DNA from: JAJTZA01 sp041744075
Lineage (GTDB): Bacteria > Verrucomicrobiota > Verrucomicrobiia > Chthoniobacterales > Terrimicrobiaceae
Assembly: GCA_041744075.1 (NCBI GenBank)
Contig: JBGTLQ010000344.1
Location: 1-64,000 of the forward strand
Length of the DNA: 64,000 bases
Direction: 5' to 3'
How positions within the stretch are numbered: the stretch's first letter is position 1; every line of letters begins with the position of its first letter. The notes under the pieces were generated by a model. It made no database searches, was not told the origin of the DNA, and was given only the letters and a program-made list of their open reading frames with translations. Made by a program: the position numbers and the translations under genes. Positions 45,809 through 53,462 of the stretch are shown here, piece by piece.

Positions 45809-47307
45809 GCCACCCAACTCCCAATATTCTCCTGGTCATCACCGACCAGCAACATCCTGACCTTGCCGGGTACACTGGCAAAACAGCGGTTCGCACGCCT
45901 CACCTCGACCGACTGGCCGCGGAAGGCACGGCATTTCTCCGGGCCTACACCGCCTGCCCGCTTTGCACTCCAAGCCGTGCATCAATGCTGAGCGGTCAGT
46001 ATCCGAGTCGTCATGGAGCTTGGAGCATTGGCACCGATACCCTGGATGAAACTCTCAGCGTTGCGAGCTTGTTGGCGGATTCCGGTTATCGCACGGGGAT
46101 TGTTGGCAAGAGTCACTTCAAATCGTGCGAACGGCCGGACAGCTTCGAGGCTCTGCCGCATTCGCGCGATTGGGAATTTTTCCGGCGATGGAACGGCCCG
46201 TGGTTTGGCTTCCAGGATGCCCGCATTTGTGTCGGTCACGTCAACGAGCCGCATGCCTATTCCATGCATTACGGGCTCTTCCTTCGGGAGAATGGCATCC
46301 CACCCGAACCACCTTTCTTTGGCCGTCTCGGCCCCGCTTGGGATTGGTCACTGCCCGAAAAATTTCACTCCTCCACGTGGGTTGCCGACGAGGCCATTTC
46401 CTTCCTGGATCGGTCGGCGGACTCGCCATTTTTTCTCAGTGTCAACTTCCCTGATCCCCATGTGCCGTTTCGCGTGCCGAATAAATGGCGGGAACGCTAT
46501 GTTGATGCTTCACCGCCACCCGCCAAGCGGTCTCTGGATGAACTCACTAACAACGGAACGACTCTCTACCGGGCCACAGTGGAAAACCGTGCCGACGAGC
46601 TTGGGTGGCACGCGAGCGTTTCCCTGCCCAACCTCGGTCGCCATCCAGTCAGCGAAGGTCTTGAACGCAACGACTTCGAAATTGAAGCATGGCGCACTTA
46701 CATGGCCATGCAGGAATTGGTTGATCACAATCTGGGCCGCATCCTTGTCTCACTCGAACAACGCGGGCTCGCTGACAACACCCTCGTGGTGTTCACTTCG
46801 GACCATGGTGACATGATGGGGAACCACTGGCTTTGGTCCAAAGGTGGTTGCCACTACGACGACTGCACACGCGTCCCGTTTGTTGTGCGTTGGCCGGGTC
46901 GTGTCCCGGCCGGTCGGCGGTCATCCCAGCTTGTCAGCCTTGTCGATCTGGCACCGAGCTTTCTCCATGCCGCCGGATTGCCGGTACACCCCTTGATGCA
47001 AGGCGTGGATCTTGCACCGGCCTGGTGTGGGAGCCATGGCGTGCGTGAAGGTGTTTGGATCGACCACCGCGTTGAGGAGGGACTTACCGTGAACACGTGG
47101 ATCACCTCACGCCACCGCCTGAGCCTGCACAGCATCCATGCCGAGCACCGCGAGGAAGCCGAACTCTATGACCTCGAGGCTGACCCCGACGAACTCCGCA
47201 ACCTCGCCCGCGAGGAACCTGCCCTCGTCGCTTCACTTGCCCAGCAAATGATCCGCCACATCAGCTCAGTCCAGGGTCCGTGGCAGGAACGGTCCGTGTT
47301 TGCATGA
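45805..47307 (+). CDS. Type I sulfatase (cytosolic)
   Basis: A 500-residue sulfatase. The formylglycine motif is CTPSR with Cys54. Metal ligands are in VITDQQ (11-16) and FTSDHGDMMG, with the HASVSLP and KSHFK regions between. There is no signal peptide, unlike the sulfatase at 53459, so it may act on imported sulfated sugars. The Cys must be converted by a sulfatase-maturating enzyme, which is not in the window. Last gene of the GH9-deacetylase-zinc-ribbon run. Confidence 0.93.
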   Translation: MSHPTPNILLVITDQQHPDLAGYTGKTAVRTPHLDRLAAEGTAFLRAYTACPLCTPSRASMLSGQYPSRHGAWSIGTDTLDETLSVASLLADSGYRTGIVGKSHFKSCERPDSFEALPHSRDWEFFRRWNGPWFGFQDARICVGHVNEPHAYSMHYGLFLRENGIPPEPPFFGRLGPAWDWSLPEKFHSSTWVADEAISFLDRSADSPFFLSVNFPDPHVPFRVPNKWRERYVDASPPPAKRSLDELTNNGTTLYRATVENRADELGWHASVSLPNLGRHPVSEGLERNDFEIEAWRTYMAMQELVDHNLGRILVSLEQRGLADNTLVVFTSDHGDMMGNHWLWSKGGCHYDDCTRVPFVVRWPGRVPAGRRSSQLVSLVDLAPSFLHAAGLPVHPLMQGVDLAPAWCGSHGVREGVWIDHRVEEGLTVNTWITSRHRLSLHSIHAEHREEAELYDLEADPDELRNLAREEPALVASLAQQMIRHISSVQGPWQERSVFA

Positions 47308-47399
47308 GAACAAAACGGCGCTCCGCCCATTGCCAGCCATGGCCACCATGTCCGAGTTGAACTTGGCCCGAAGGAGGACATATGAAACCGGGGAGATGC

Positions 47400-48188
47400 C
47401 TACTGATTCTCCGGAGCTCTCACGCTCCAGCGGTCGAATTCCGCAGCTTCCTCACGCGTCAGTTGCTGGACCGACCCGGAATACGTCACCACGCAGACCT
47501 TGCCATTGTTTCGAAAGGCCGGAGCGGCCACCTTCGAGTTGGCTTCCCCACGATCATACTTCTCCTCCCAATGGTCGATCAGGCTGACGTTGTTTTCCGT
47601 GTGGGCCACCATCCAGTCATTCGCCTCGGCAAAGGCGATCATCCGGTTCGGATTTTTAATTTCTGTGGTGCGGAACCCCATGCGTCCATTGTTACCCAAC
47701 CCGGCTGGGCTGAAAATCAGGTCGGTCTTATTGATGCCGATTGTGTTTCGTCCATTGGTGTAGAGCGTGCCGCCATTGAGCACACGCACCTGACGCCCCG
47801 CCTTGGCCACCGGCATCCATTCCCGAGGCTGACCGCCCACCAATTCGTTGGTTTCCATGCCAAAGTAGGACAGCGCCTTGGGGTGGGTCATCCAACGATT
47901 GAGCGCGTTCGGCACGGCAGGAGTTCCCGGAACCGGTGTCTGCGGCCATGCCTGAACATCCACGCGGATCGGCAAATACGTGCCATTGTTGTCAGCGGCA
48001 TAGGAAAAACTCACCGATTGGATCGCCTTAAGATTCGAAACGGTCTTAGTGGTCCCCGCCGATCCCAGAGCCCGCAAAATCGCCGGCGTCAGAACCGCTG
48101 CCAAAATGCCCACAATGGCAACGACGACAAGTAGCTCAATCAGCGTGAAGGCCAAAAGACCGCGTTTGGGAGAACGAGGGGGATTCAT
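47400..48188 (-). CDS. Solitary pseudopilin (type II secretion-like)
   Basis: A 262-residue protein with the prepilin motif LAFTLIELLVVVAIVGILAAVLTPAI (Glu at +5). The C-terminal domain (VSNLKAIQSVSFSYAADNNGTYLPI, MIAFAEANDW, VCVVTYSGSVQQLT) is the DUF1559-like body common in Planctomycetes and Verrucomicrobia. It is convergent with the sulfatase and downstream of a secreted small protein. Confidence 0.92.
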   Translation of the reverse strand: MNPPRSPKRGLLAFTLIELLVVVAIVGILAAVLTPAILRALGSAGTTKTVSNLKAIQSVSFSYAADNNGTYLPIRVDVQAWPQTPVPGTPAVPNALNRWMTHPKALSYFGMETNELVGGQPREWMPVAKAGRQVRVLNGGTLYTNGRNTIGINKTDLIFSPAGLGNNGRMGFRTTEIKNPNRMIAFAEANDWMVAHTENNVSLIDHWEEKYDRGEANSKVAAPAFRNNGKVCVVTYSGSVQQLTREEAAEFDRWSVRAPENQ

Positions 48189-48255
48189 TTTGTTAGGATA
48201 TGTTGGTTAACCGGTCAGAACAATCATAGAGAAAATTGCCGACGCAAGATAGCCA

Positions 48256-48777
48256 TCAACGAAGCCCAATTTCTTTGAGGGTGAGTTGAATCGGTTCCTT
48301 GCCCTTGCCAGCGAACAGAAACTGCAAAGCCCCGATGTCCTCACCGGGTGCGAGGCCTCCGCCTTCCTGTTCGGCGGGCTGTCCATACGCCGTTGATGCT
48401 GCATACTCTGCAAAGTCCCCCGCATTCAGACCGGCTAGCGAAATCTCATAAATATCAGCACGCGCCCAATCTCGCGAGACCAAGCGAAGCTTCATCACCA
48501 ATTGCTCATTCGCCGAGGCCCCTTCGGCAATCACCAAAAAACGCTTGTCCCCACCGGCCTCCATGGCAGGCAAGGACGGCTGCTTGACCTGCCACCCACA
48601 CTTCCAAAAACTGGGTGCTTGGACTCGCCATCCATTTTCTTCGGCCTCTAACACCATCTCTCCCTCCGCAAACTTCAGGGGTGTCGCTTTGCCAAGTTGG
48701 ACCACGGGGATCGGATCCGCTGCAAAAACGCAGGGAAGAATGACATGAAGGGCAACGAAGAGGGGAACAATTTTCAT
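48256..48777 (-). CDS. Small secreted protein of unknown function
   Basis: A 173-residue protein from ATG 48777 (MKIVPLFVALHVILPCVFA, signal peptide); the open frame extends to 48993 but that part looks non-coding. Beta-rich mature part (VQLGKATPLKFAEGEMVLEAEENGWRV, VMKLRLVSRDWARADIYEISLAG). No family recognised. It lies 67 bp before the pseudopilin and divergent from a PEP-CTERM gene. Confidence 0.72.
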   Translation of the reverse strand: MKIVPLFVALHVILPCVFAADPIPVVQLGKATPLKFAEGEMVLEAEENGWRVQAPSFWKCGWQVKQPSLPAMEAGGDKRFLVIAEGASANEQLVMKLRLVSRDWARADIYEISLAGLNAGDFAEYAASTAYGQPAEQEGGGLAPGEDIGALQFLFAGKGKEPIQLTLKEIGLR

Positions 48778-48814
48778 AGCAGCACAAGTATTGCAACCTT
48801 GGACCGGCCTGTCG

Positions 48815-48828
48815 CGCACCGAGGTGCG
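48815..48828. promoter_or_regulatory. Palindrome in divergent promoter region
   Basis: CGCACC-GA-GGTGCG, between the small secreted gene and the PEP-CTERM gene (222-bp gap). Possible operator; not related to TTTACNNGTAAA. Confidence 0.35.
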
Positions 48829-48998
48829 TAATCTGTTGCGCTGGGCCCTGATTCCAAGAAGGGGACCAACGCCGCACTGCAAAACACAAATTCTGGGGTG
48901 CGTTTTGCGCAATAGGTTCCACCGGCAACCGTTTGCAGAAATGCGCTTGGATCGGAAAGATGTCAATCGTTCAACAAACCATTCCCCATCCAAGCACC

Positions 48999-49868
48999 AT
49001 GAAAAAATTAATCATCCCCTTCTTAATCACCGCCGCGTTTTCCATTGGTAACGTTCAGTCCCAGACCCTCTTCACAAGCGTAGGAGGCAATATTGGAACT
49101 GCCGGTAACTGGGACAACGGCCTCCCCAGCCTGACCAACGTTGGCACCATTAACATAAACGCCAACATCGACGGCGGCCAAAACGGCTGGATCGTCAACC
49201 ACACCGGCGGCACCGCTGGCGCTGGCTTCAATCGCAGCTGGGGCGGCGGCACCATCTGGAACCTCCAAGGCGGCACTGTTTCATTCGCCCAGAACTGGAA
49301 CTCCGCCGCCGGCGGTTACACCTTGAACGTGAGCAGCGGCAGTTTCACCTCCGCAAACCTTCAACTCACCAATTCTTCAACACTCGATGTCTCAGGCGGC
49401 ACAGTTAACATCGCAAGCACCGCTTCCAACACCGGCTCAGTCATAGATATATCAGGTGGTTCACTGACTTCATCCGGCGGTATTTCGATCTCTTCCGGGA
49501 CGATGAGCGTCACTGGCGGCACGGTCACCGCAGTGGGTGCTTTCACCACCACCTCTGCTGCCGTAACCTTTGGGTTGGGTAACGGTTCCGTTTCTGCGGG
49601 GTCACTCTCAACCAACGGCAGCACACAGCTCAATTTCCTCTCTGGCTCTGGAGCCAGCCTATCCATCACTGGTTTCGTGCAGACCAACTACGAGACGCTT
49701 TGGGGCAGCAACATCCTACGCTTCAACGGTGGCAACGCCGGCAGCTTCGCGGACCATTTCCAGGTTTCAGGATCGACCTTGAGCGTCATCCCCGAGCCCA
49801 CCACCTGGGCCTTGTTAGCCGGTGGACTGACCTTCGTGATGACACTTCGGAAACGGCGTTCAGCCTAG
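48999..49868 (+). CDS. PEP-CTERM-anchored secreted protein
   Basis: A 289-residue protein from ATG 48999 (MKKLIIPFLITAAFSIGNVQSQ, signal peptide). Ser/Thr/Gly-rich beta-solenoid-like body with short repeated phrases of the SGGT/SGGS type (LDVSGGTVN, IDISGGSL, MSVTGGTVT), then the sorting signal IPEPTTWALLAGGLTFVMTLRKRR. A strong terminator follows within 30 bp. It is similar in design to the PEP-CTERM protein at 16380-17234. Confidence 0.9.
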   Translation: MKKLIIPFLITAAFSIGNVQSQTLFTSVGGNIGTAGNWDNGLPSLTNVGTININANIDGGQNGWIVNHTGGTAGAGFNRSWGGGTIWNLQGGTVSFAQNWNSAAGGYTLNVSSGSFTSANLQLTNSSTLDVSGGTVNIASTASNTGSVIDISGGSLTSSGGISISSGTMSVTGGTVTAVGAFTTTSAAVTFGLGNGSVSAGSLSTNGSTQLNFLSGSGASLSITGFVQTNYETLWGSNILRFNGGNAGSFADHFQVSGSTLSVIPEPTTWALLAGGLTFVMTLRKRRSA

Positions 49869-49895
49869 CATTACACGATAATTTGGGGGGGAAAG

Positions 49896-49924
49896 TCCCG
49901 GCTCGTGAGAGCCGGGATTTTTTT
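49896..49924 (+). terminator. Rho-independent terminator
   Basis: Perfect 9-bp stem TCCCGGCTC/GAGCCGGGA with a GTGA loop, followed by seven T, after the PEP-CTERM gene. Confidence 0.95.
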
Positions 49925-49946
49925 AGCCATCACCCGTTCTTACACC

Positions 49947-50576
49947 ATGAATTTAGCGGCAAAGAGGGTCTCCATTGAAGAATTTGGAGCCAAGGAGGGG
50001 GCTGACTGCACAAGCGCCTTGCAGGCTGCGATAGATTTGATCGGACGGGAAGGGCCGCCGGGAGGTGTGGTGGTGATCCCGACTGGCTGCTGGGAATGCG
50101 GGTCAGTTGTATTGCGCTCTGGGGTGAACCTGCATTTGCAAATGGGAGCCGCTTTGCACGCGAGTGCAGACGAACGGCTTTATTCTTTCTACACGCATGG
50201 TTACGCCTCGCGCATGGATGTGTTTCCAAGACGTGCGCTTATTTTTGGCTTTGGCCTCCGTGATGTGGCGATCACTGGCGAAGGAGTGATCGAATCTGGC
50301 GGGCGACATGCCACGTTTCAGGATGGCGTCGGTGACAGCCCGGACCGTCCTTATGGTTTGCACTTGGTGGATTGTGAACGAATTCGGATCGAGGGACTCA
50401 CTTGGCGAGATTCGGCCTATTGGATGATGCGATTTTTTCAGTGCCGTGAGGTGACGCTGCGCGGACTGCAGATTCGACATGTGAATGGGCTGCTGAGCGA
50501 GGGTATGCAAATAACAGCTGACCCAGACGACCCAAGAGAACCAGTCGTGATGCTGGCAGAAAAAAATGGCATGTAA
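49947..50576 (+). pseudogene. GH28 polygalacturonase-like, C-terminally truncated
   Basis: About 209 residues from ATG 49947. The N-terminal GH28/pectate-lyase-superfamily part is clear: VSIEEFGAKEGADCTSALQAAIDLI, VVIPTGCWECGSVVLRSGVNLHL, DVAITGEGVIESGG, then WMMRFFQCREVTLRGLQIRHVN. After about residue 190 the text changes to a short non-GH28 tail (TADPDDPREPVVMLAEKNGM) and stops. The catalytic NTD, DD and HG motifs that should follow are missing. A full enzyme would be about 430 residues. It is likely a deletion product of a rhamnogalacturonan or polygalacturonan hydrolase. Confidence 0.75.
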
Positions 50577-50603
50577 CCAAATCCGCATCACTAAACAATT
50601 TTT

Positions 50604-51779
50604 ATGACCCTGCATACTGACATCATTGCGCGCCTCGAAAAACAAGAAGCCCTTCTTGCTCGCTTCAACGAGCCCGATTCCAGATGGGACAACGGTTGGT
50701 TTGAGCGCTTCCGGAATCCTGTGCTCACCAAGGAACACGTTCCAATTTCGTGGCGGTATGATTTCGATCTGGCGTCAAATCCGCTCGGGATGGAGCGATT
50801 GGGTGTGGGTGCGGTTTTTAATGCCGGAGCAATCGAATATGATGGGCAAATCTATTTGATGGCACGAATTGAGGGACTGGACAGAAAATCCTTTTTCGGG
50901 TTGGCATGCAGTGAGAATGGGACGGATGGCTTCCGTTTTGTTGGCGGGCCGGTGGTGATCCCTGAGACCAACGATCCGGATATCAATGTCTATGATATGA
51001 GGCTGACCCGCCATGAAGATGGTTGGATTTACGGGATATTTTGCACCGAGCGGAAAGACCCCTCTGCCCCACGCGGAGACACTTCCTCGGCAGTCGCTCA
51101 ATGCGGAATTGTGCGCACGCAAGATTTGAAATCTTGGGAACGCCTTCCCGACTTCCAATCCCCCTCGCCCCAGCAACGCAATGTCGTGCTGCATCCAGAT
51201 TTTGTGGATGGAAAATACGCATTTTATACCCGTCCACAGGACGGATTCATTGATGCAGGATCGGGCGGCGGAATTGGTTGGGGACTGTCAGAGTCGATGA
51301 GCCCGGCCCACGTCGAGAACGAAAAAATCATCCACTCTCGCGCATACCACACTGTCTATGAGATCAAGAACGGGCAGGGTCCCGCACCGATTCGCACGCC
51401 CTCTGGTTGGTTGCACATGGCACATGGCGTGCGGGCTTGCGCCTCTGGCTTGAGGTATGTGCTCTACCTCTTTCTTACCGATCTCAAGGATCCCTCGCGC
51501 CTGATCCGTGTGCCGTCCGGGCTATTTCTAGCCGCAGACTTCGAAGAGCGGGTGGGGGATCTCGTCAATGTGGCATTTTGTAATGGCTGGGTGGCCAAGG
51601 ATGATGGAACGGTTCTCATCTATTACGCCACCTGCGACACCACCCTGCATGTCGCAAAAACTTCCGTGGACCGCCTCCTCGACTACACACTCCAGACCCC
51701 GGAGGACCCCCTCCGCTCCGGACTCTGCGCGCAACAACGCCGAGACCTCTGGCTGAAAAATCAGCAGTTTCTGAAATAG
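50604..51779 (+). CDS. GH130 beta-mannoside phosphorylase-like enzyme
   Basis: A 391-residue cytosolic five-bladed propeller. GH130 features: RFRNPVLTKEHVP at the start, GAVFNAGAIEYDGQIYLMAR, VYDMRLTRHEDGWIYGIF, QQRNVVLHPDFVDGKYAFYTRPQDGF and an HTVYEIKNG/GWLHMAHGVR region. Members split beta-mannosyl linkages with phosphate (for example mannosyl-glucose phosphorylase). It sits just after the GH28 remnant and 10 bp before the symporter gene, so it likely processes imported oligosaccharides. Confidence 0.92.
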   Translation: MTLHTDIIARLEKQEALLARFNEPDSRWDNGWFERFRNPVLTKEHVPISWRYDFDLASNPLGMERLGVGAVFNAGAIEYDGQIYLMARIEGLDRKSFFGLACSENGTDGFRFVGGPVVIPETNDPDINVYDMRLTRHEDGWIYGIFCTERKDPSAPRGDTSSAVAQCGIVRTQDLKSWERLPDFQSPSPQQRNVVLHPDFVDGKYAFYTRPQDGFIDAGSGGGIGWGLSESMSPAHVENEKIIHSRAYHTVYEIKNGQGPAPIRTPSGWLHMAHGVRACASGLRYVLYLFLTDLKDPSRLIRVPSGLFLAADFEERVGDLVNVAFCNGWVAKDDGTVLIYYATCDTTLHVAKTSVDRLLDYTLQTPEDPLRSGLCAQQRRDLWLKNQQFLK

Positions 51780-51788
51780 CGTTACACT

Positions 51789-53462
51789 GTGTCTCAACCG
51801 CCTCCCAAATCACCGGAATCCGCTTTATTGGATGAGGCCTCCGCTTTGACAGCAAACGGTCAAAGCAAGGAACCGGGCGGGCGGTTCCATGAGAAAGACG
51901 CACCTCTGAAGGAAATCCTGCTCTACGCCTTTGGGAACATCGAGGGGGCATTGGCGAATGGATTCTATAATCTCATGAATTCGTTGATGATTGTGGCGTT
52001 GCAGATGAACCCCTTGGTGATGGGTTTTATTCTGAGCGTGAAGACGCTCTGGGATGGGCTGACCGATCCGGTGATGGCGCAGATCTCCGACCACACGAGG
52101 TCACGGTGGGGTCGGCGGCGGCCTTACATCCTGATCGGCGGGGTGGGCAGGGTTTTGTTGTTGGTGGCGGTCTTTGCCTTCTTTCCGACGGATCCTTCCA
52201 TCAAAACCAATGAGGAACTCGCCTCCGAGCGGGCGGAACAAGCAGCCGCGCGCGAAGCGGTCGCAGAGGAAGGCCAAGCAGTTGCTGCTCCGCCGGTACG
52301 GCCCAAAAAGCCTGGGCTGTGGGAAAGCATCCAGGGCGGAGTTGGCGAGTTTCTCCACGGAGAAAATCCCTATCACCGCACTGTCGCAATTTACGTGCTG
52401 GTGGCTTGCCTGCTTTTTACGACGCTGACAACGGTGCAGTCGGTGCCCTATTGGGCTTTGGGGATCGAGTTGTGTCCATCTTATGATGGCCGGACGCGTG
52501 TTGTGGCCTACCGGTCATTTGTGGACAAGCTGATGGGTGCCGTGGCTCCATGGATTCTGCCTTTCTGCTTTCTGCCGATTTTTACCGATGTGATCCAGGG
52601 ACTCTTTTGGTATGCCATCATCGTGGTTGTGATTGGCGTGCCATCGACGGTTCTGATGGTTTTTTTCACGCGCGAGCGAATGATGACAGCGATCAACAAG
52701 GCCGACCGGGGTCCCGGATTAATCACTTCGATTTGGCAAACGGCGAAGAATATTCATTTTTTGAAGATTCTGTTTCTCTTTCAATTTATCGGCATCACCA
52801 ACGGAGTTTTTGCGCAGTTCGCGTTGTTTCTGAATATTTATTGGATCTTTGCTGGCGATGCGCTGGCCGGCGCGACGATGGGCGGCTATGTCGGAACTCT
52901 TGGAATTTTCGTTTCTATTCTGGCTCTCCCACTTGTCACCTGGGCTTGCCGACGCCTGCAGAAACACCGAGCTCTTCGTTTCGCCATCGTCTGGATGAGC
53001 ATCGGGGCGGCATCAAAATGGCTACTGTTCTCGCCGGACCACCCGTATTGGCAACTGGCCCTGCCGTTTTTCTTCTCCATCGGGATCAGCGCGGTCTTCA
53101 CCATTTTGCCGACGATGATGGCTGACGTGACCGACATTGATGAATTGAATCACGGCGTGAGGCGCGAGGGAATGTTTGGTGCGGTGATGTCCTTTTTGAT
53201 GAAATTGACCGGGACGATCCAGCCCGTGTTGGCGGGGGCAATGCTGGTTGTGTCCGGCTTTGATATCACCTTGGGTGCCAACCAATCGCCGGAGACAATC
53301 ACCAACATGCGGCTTATGTTTTCCTTGGTGCCAGCCGGATTGCTGGTCCTTGCTCTTGCCGCGCTCTGGCGGTATCCCCTCACCCGCGATTACATGGCTG
53401 AAGTCAAAGCCAAGCTGGAAATCCAGCGGGGGCAACGGGCCGGCATGGCCACAGGATCATGA
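51789..53462 (+). CDS. GPH-family sugar:cation symporter (MFS)
   Basis: A 557-residue membrane protein with about 12 helices. GPH (melibiose carrier-like) hallmarks: KTLWDGLTDPVMAQISDHTRSRWGRRRPYILIG near the start, and YDGRTRVVAYRSFVDKLMGA later. GTG 51789 is the likely start. An unusual polar, Ala/Glu-rich loop (SERAEQAAAREAVAEEGQAV) precedes helix 4 or so. It should import oligosaccharides for the GH130 phosphorylase; the genes are 10 bp apart. The stop overlaps the next sulfatase start. Confidence 0.93.
   Translation: MSQPPPKSPESALLDEASALTANGQSKEPGGRFHEKDAPLKEILLYAFGNIEGALANGFYNLMNSLMIVALQMNPLVMGFILSVKTLWDGLTDPVMAQISDHTRSRWGRRRPYILIGGVGRVLLLVAVFAFFPTDPSIKTNEELASERAEQAAAREAVAEEGQAVAAPPVRPKKPGLWESIQGGVGEFLHGENPYHRTVAIYVLVACLLFTTLTTVQSVPYWALGIELCPSYDGRTRVVAYRSFVDKLMGAVAPWILPFCFLPIFTDVIQGLFWYAIIVVVIGVPSTVLMVFFTRERMMTAINKADRGPGLITSIWQTAKNIHFLKILFLFQFIGITNGVFAQFALFLNIYWIFAGDALAGATMGGYVGTLGIFVSILALPLVTWACRRLQKHRALRFAIVWMSIGAASKWLLFSPDHPYWQLALPFFFSIGISAVFTILPTMMADVTDIDELNHGVRREGMFGAVMSFLMKLTGTIQPVLAGAMLVVSGFDITLGANQSPETITNMRLMFSLVPAGLLVLALAALWRYPLTRDYMAEVKAKLEIQRGQRAGMATGS

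Noticed and set aside
48815..48828. Second member of the LacI operator family
   Set aside because: The palindrome CGCACC-GA-GGTGCG shares no sequence with TTTACNNGTAAA.
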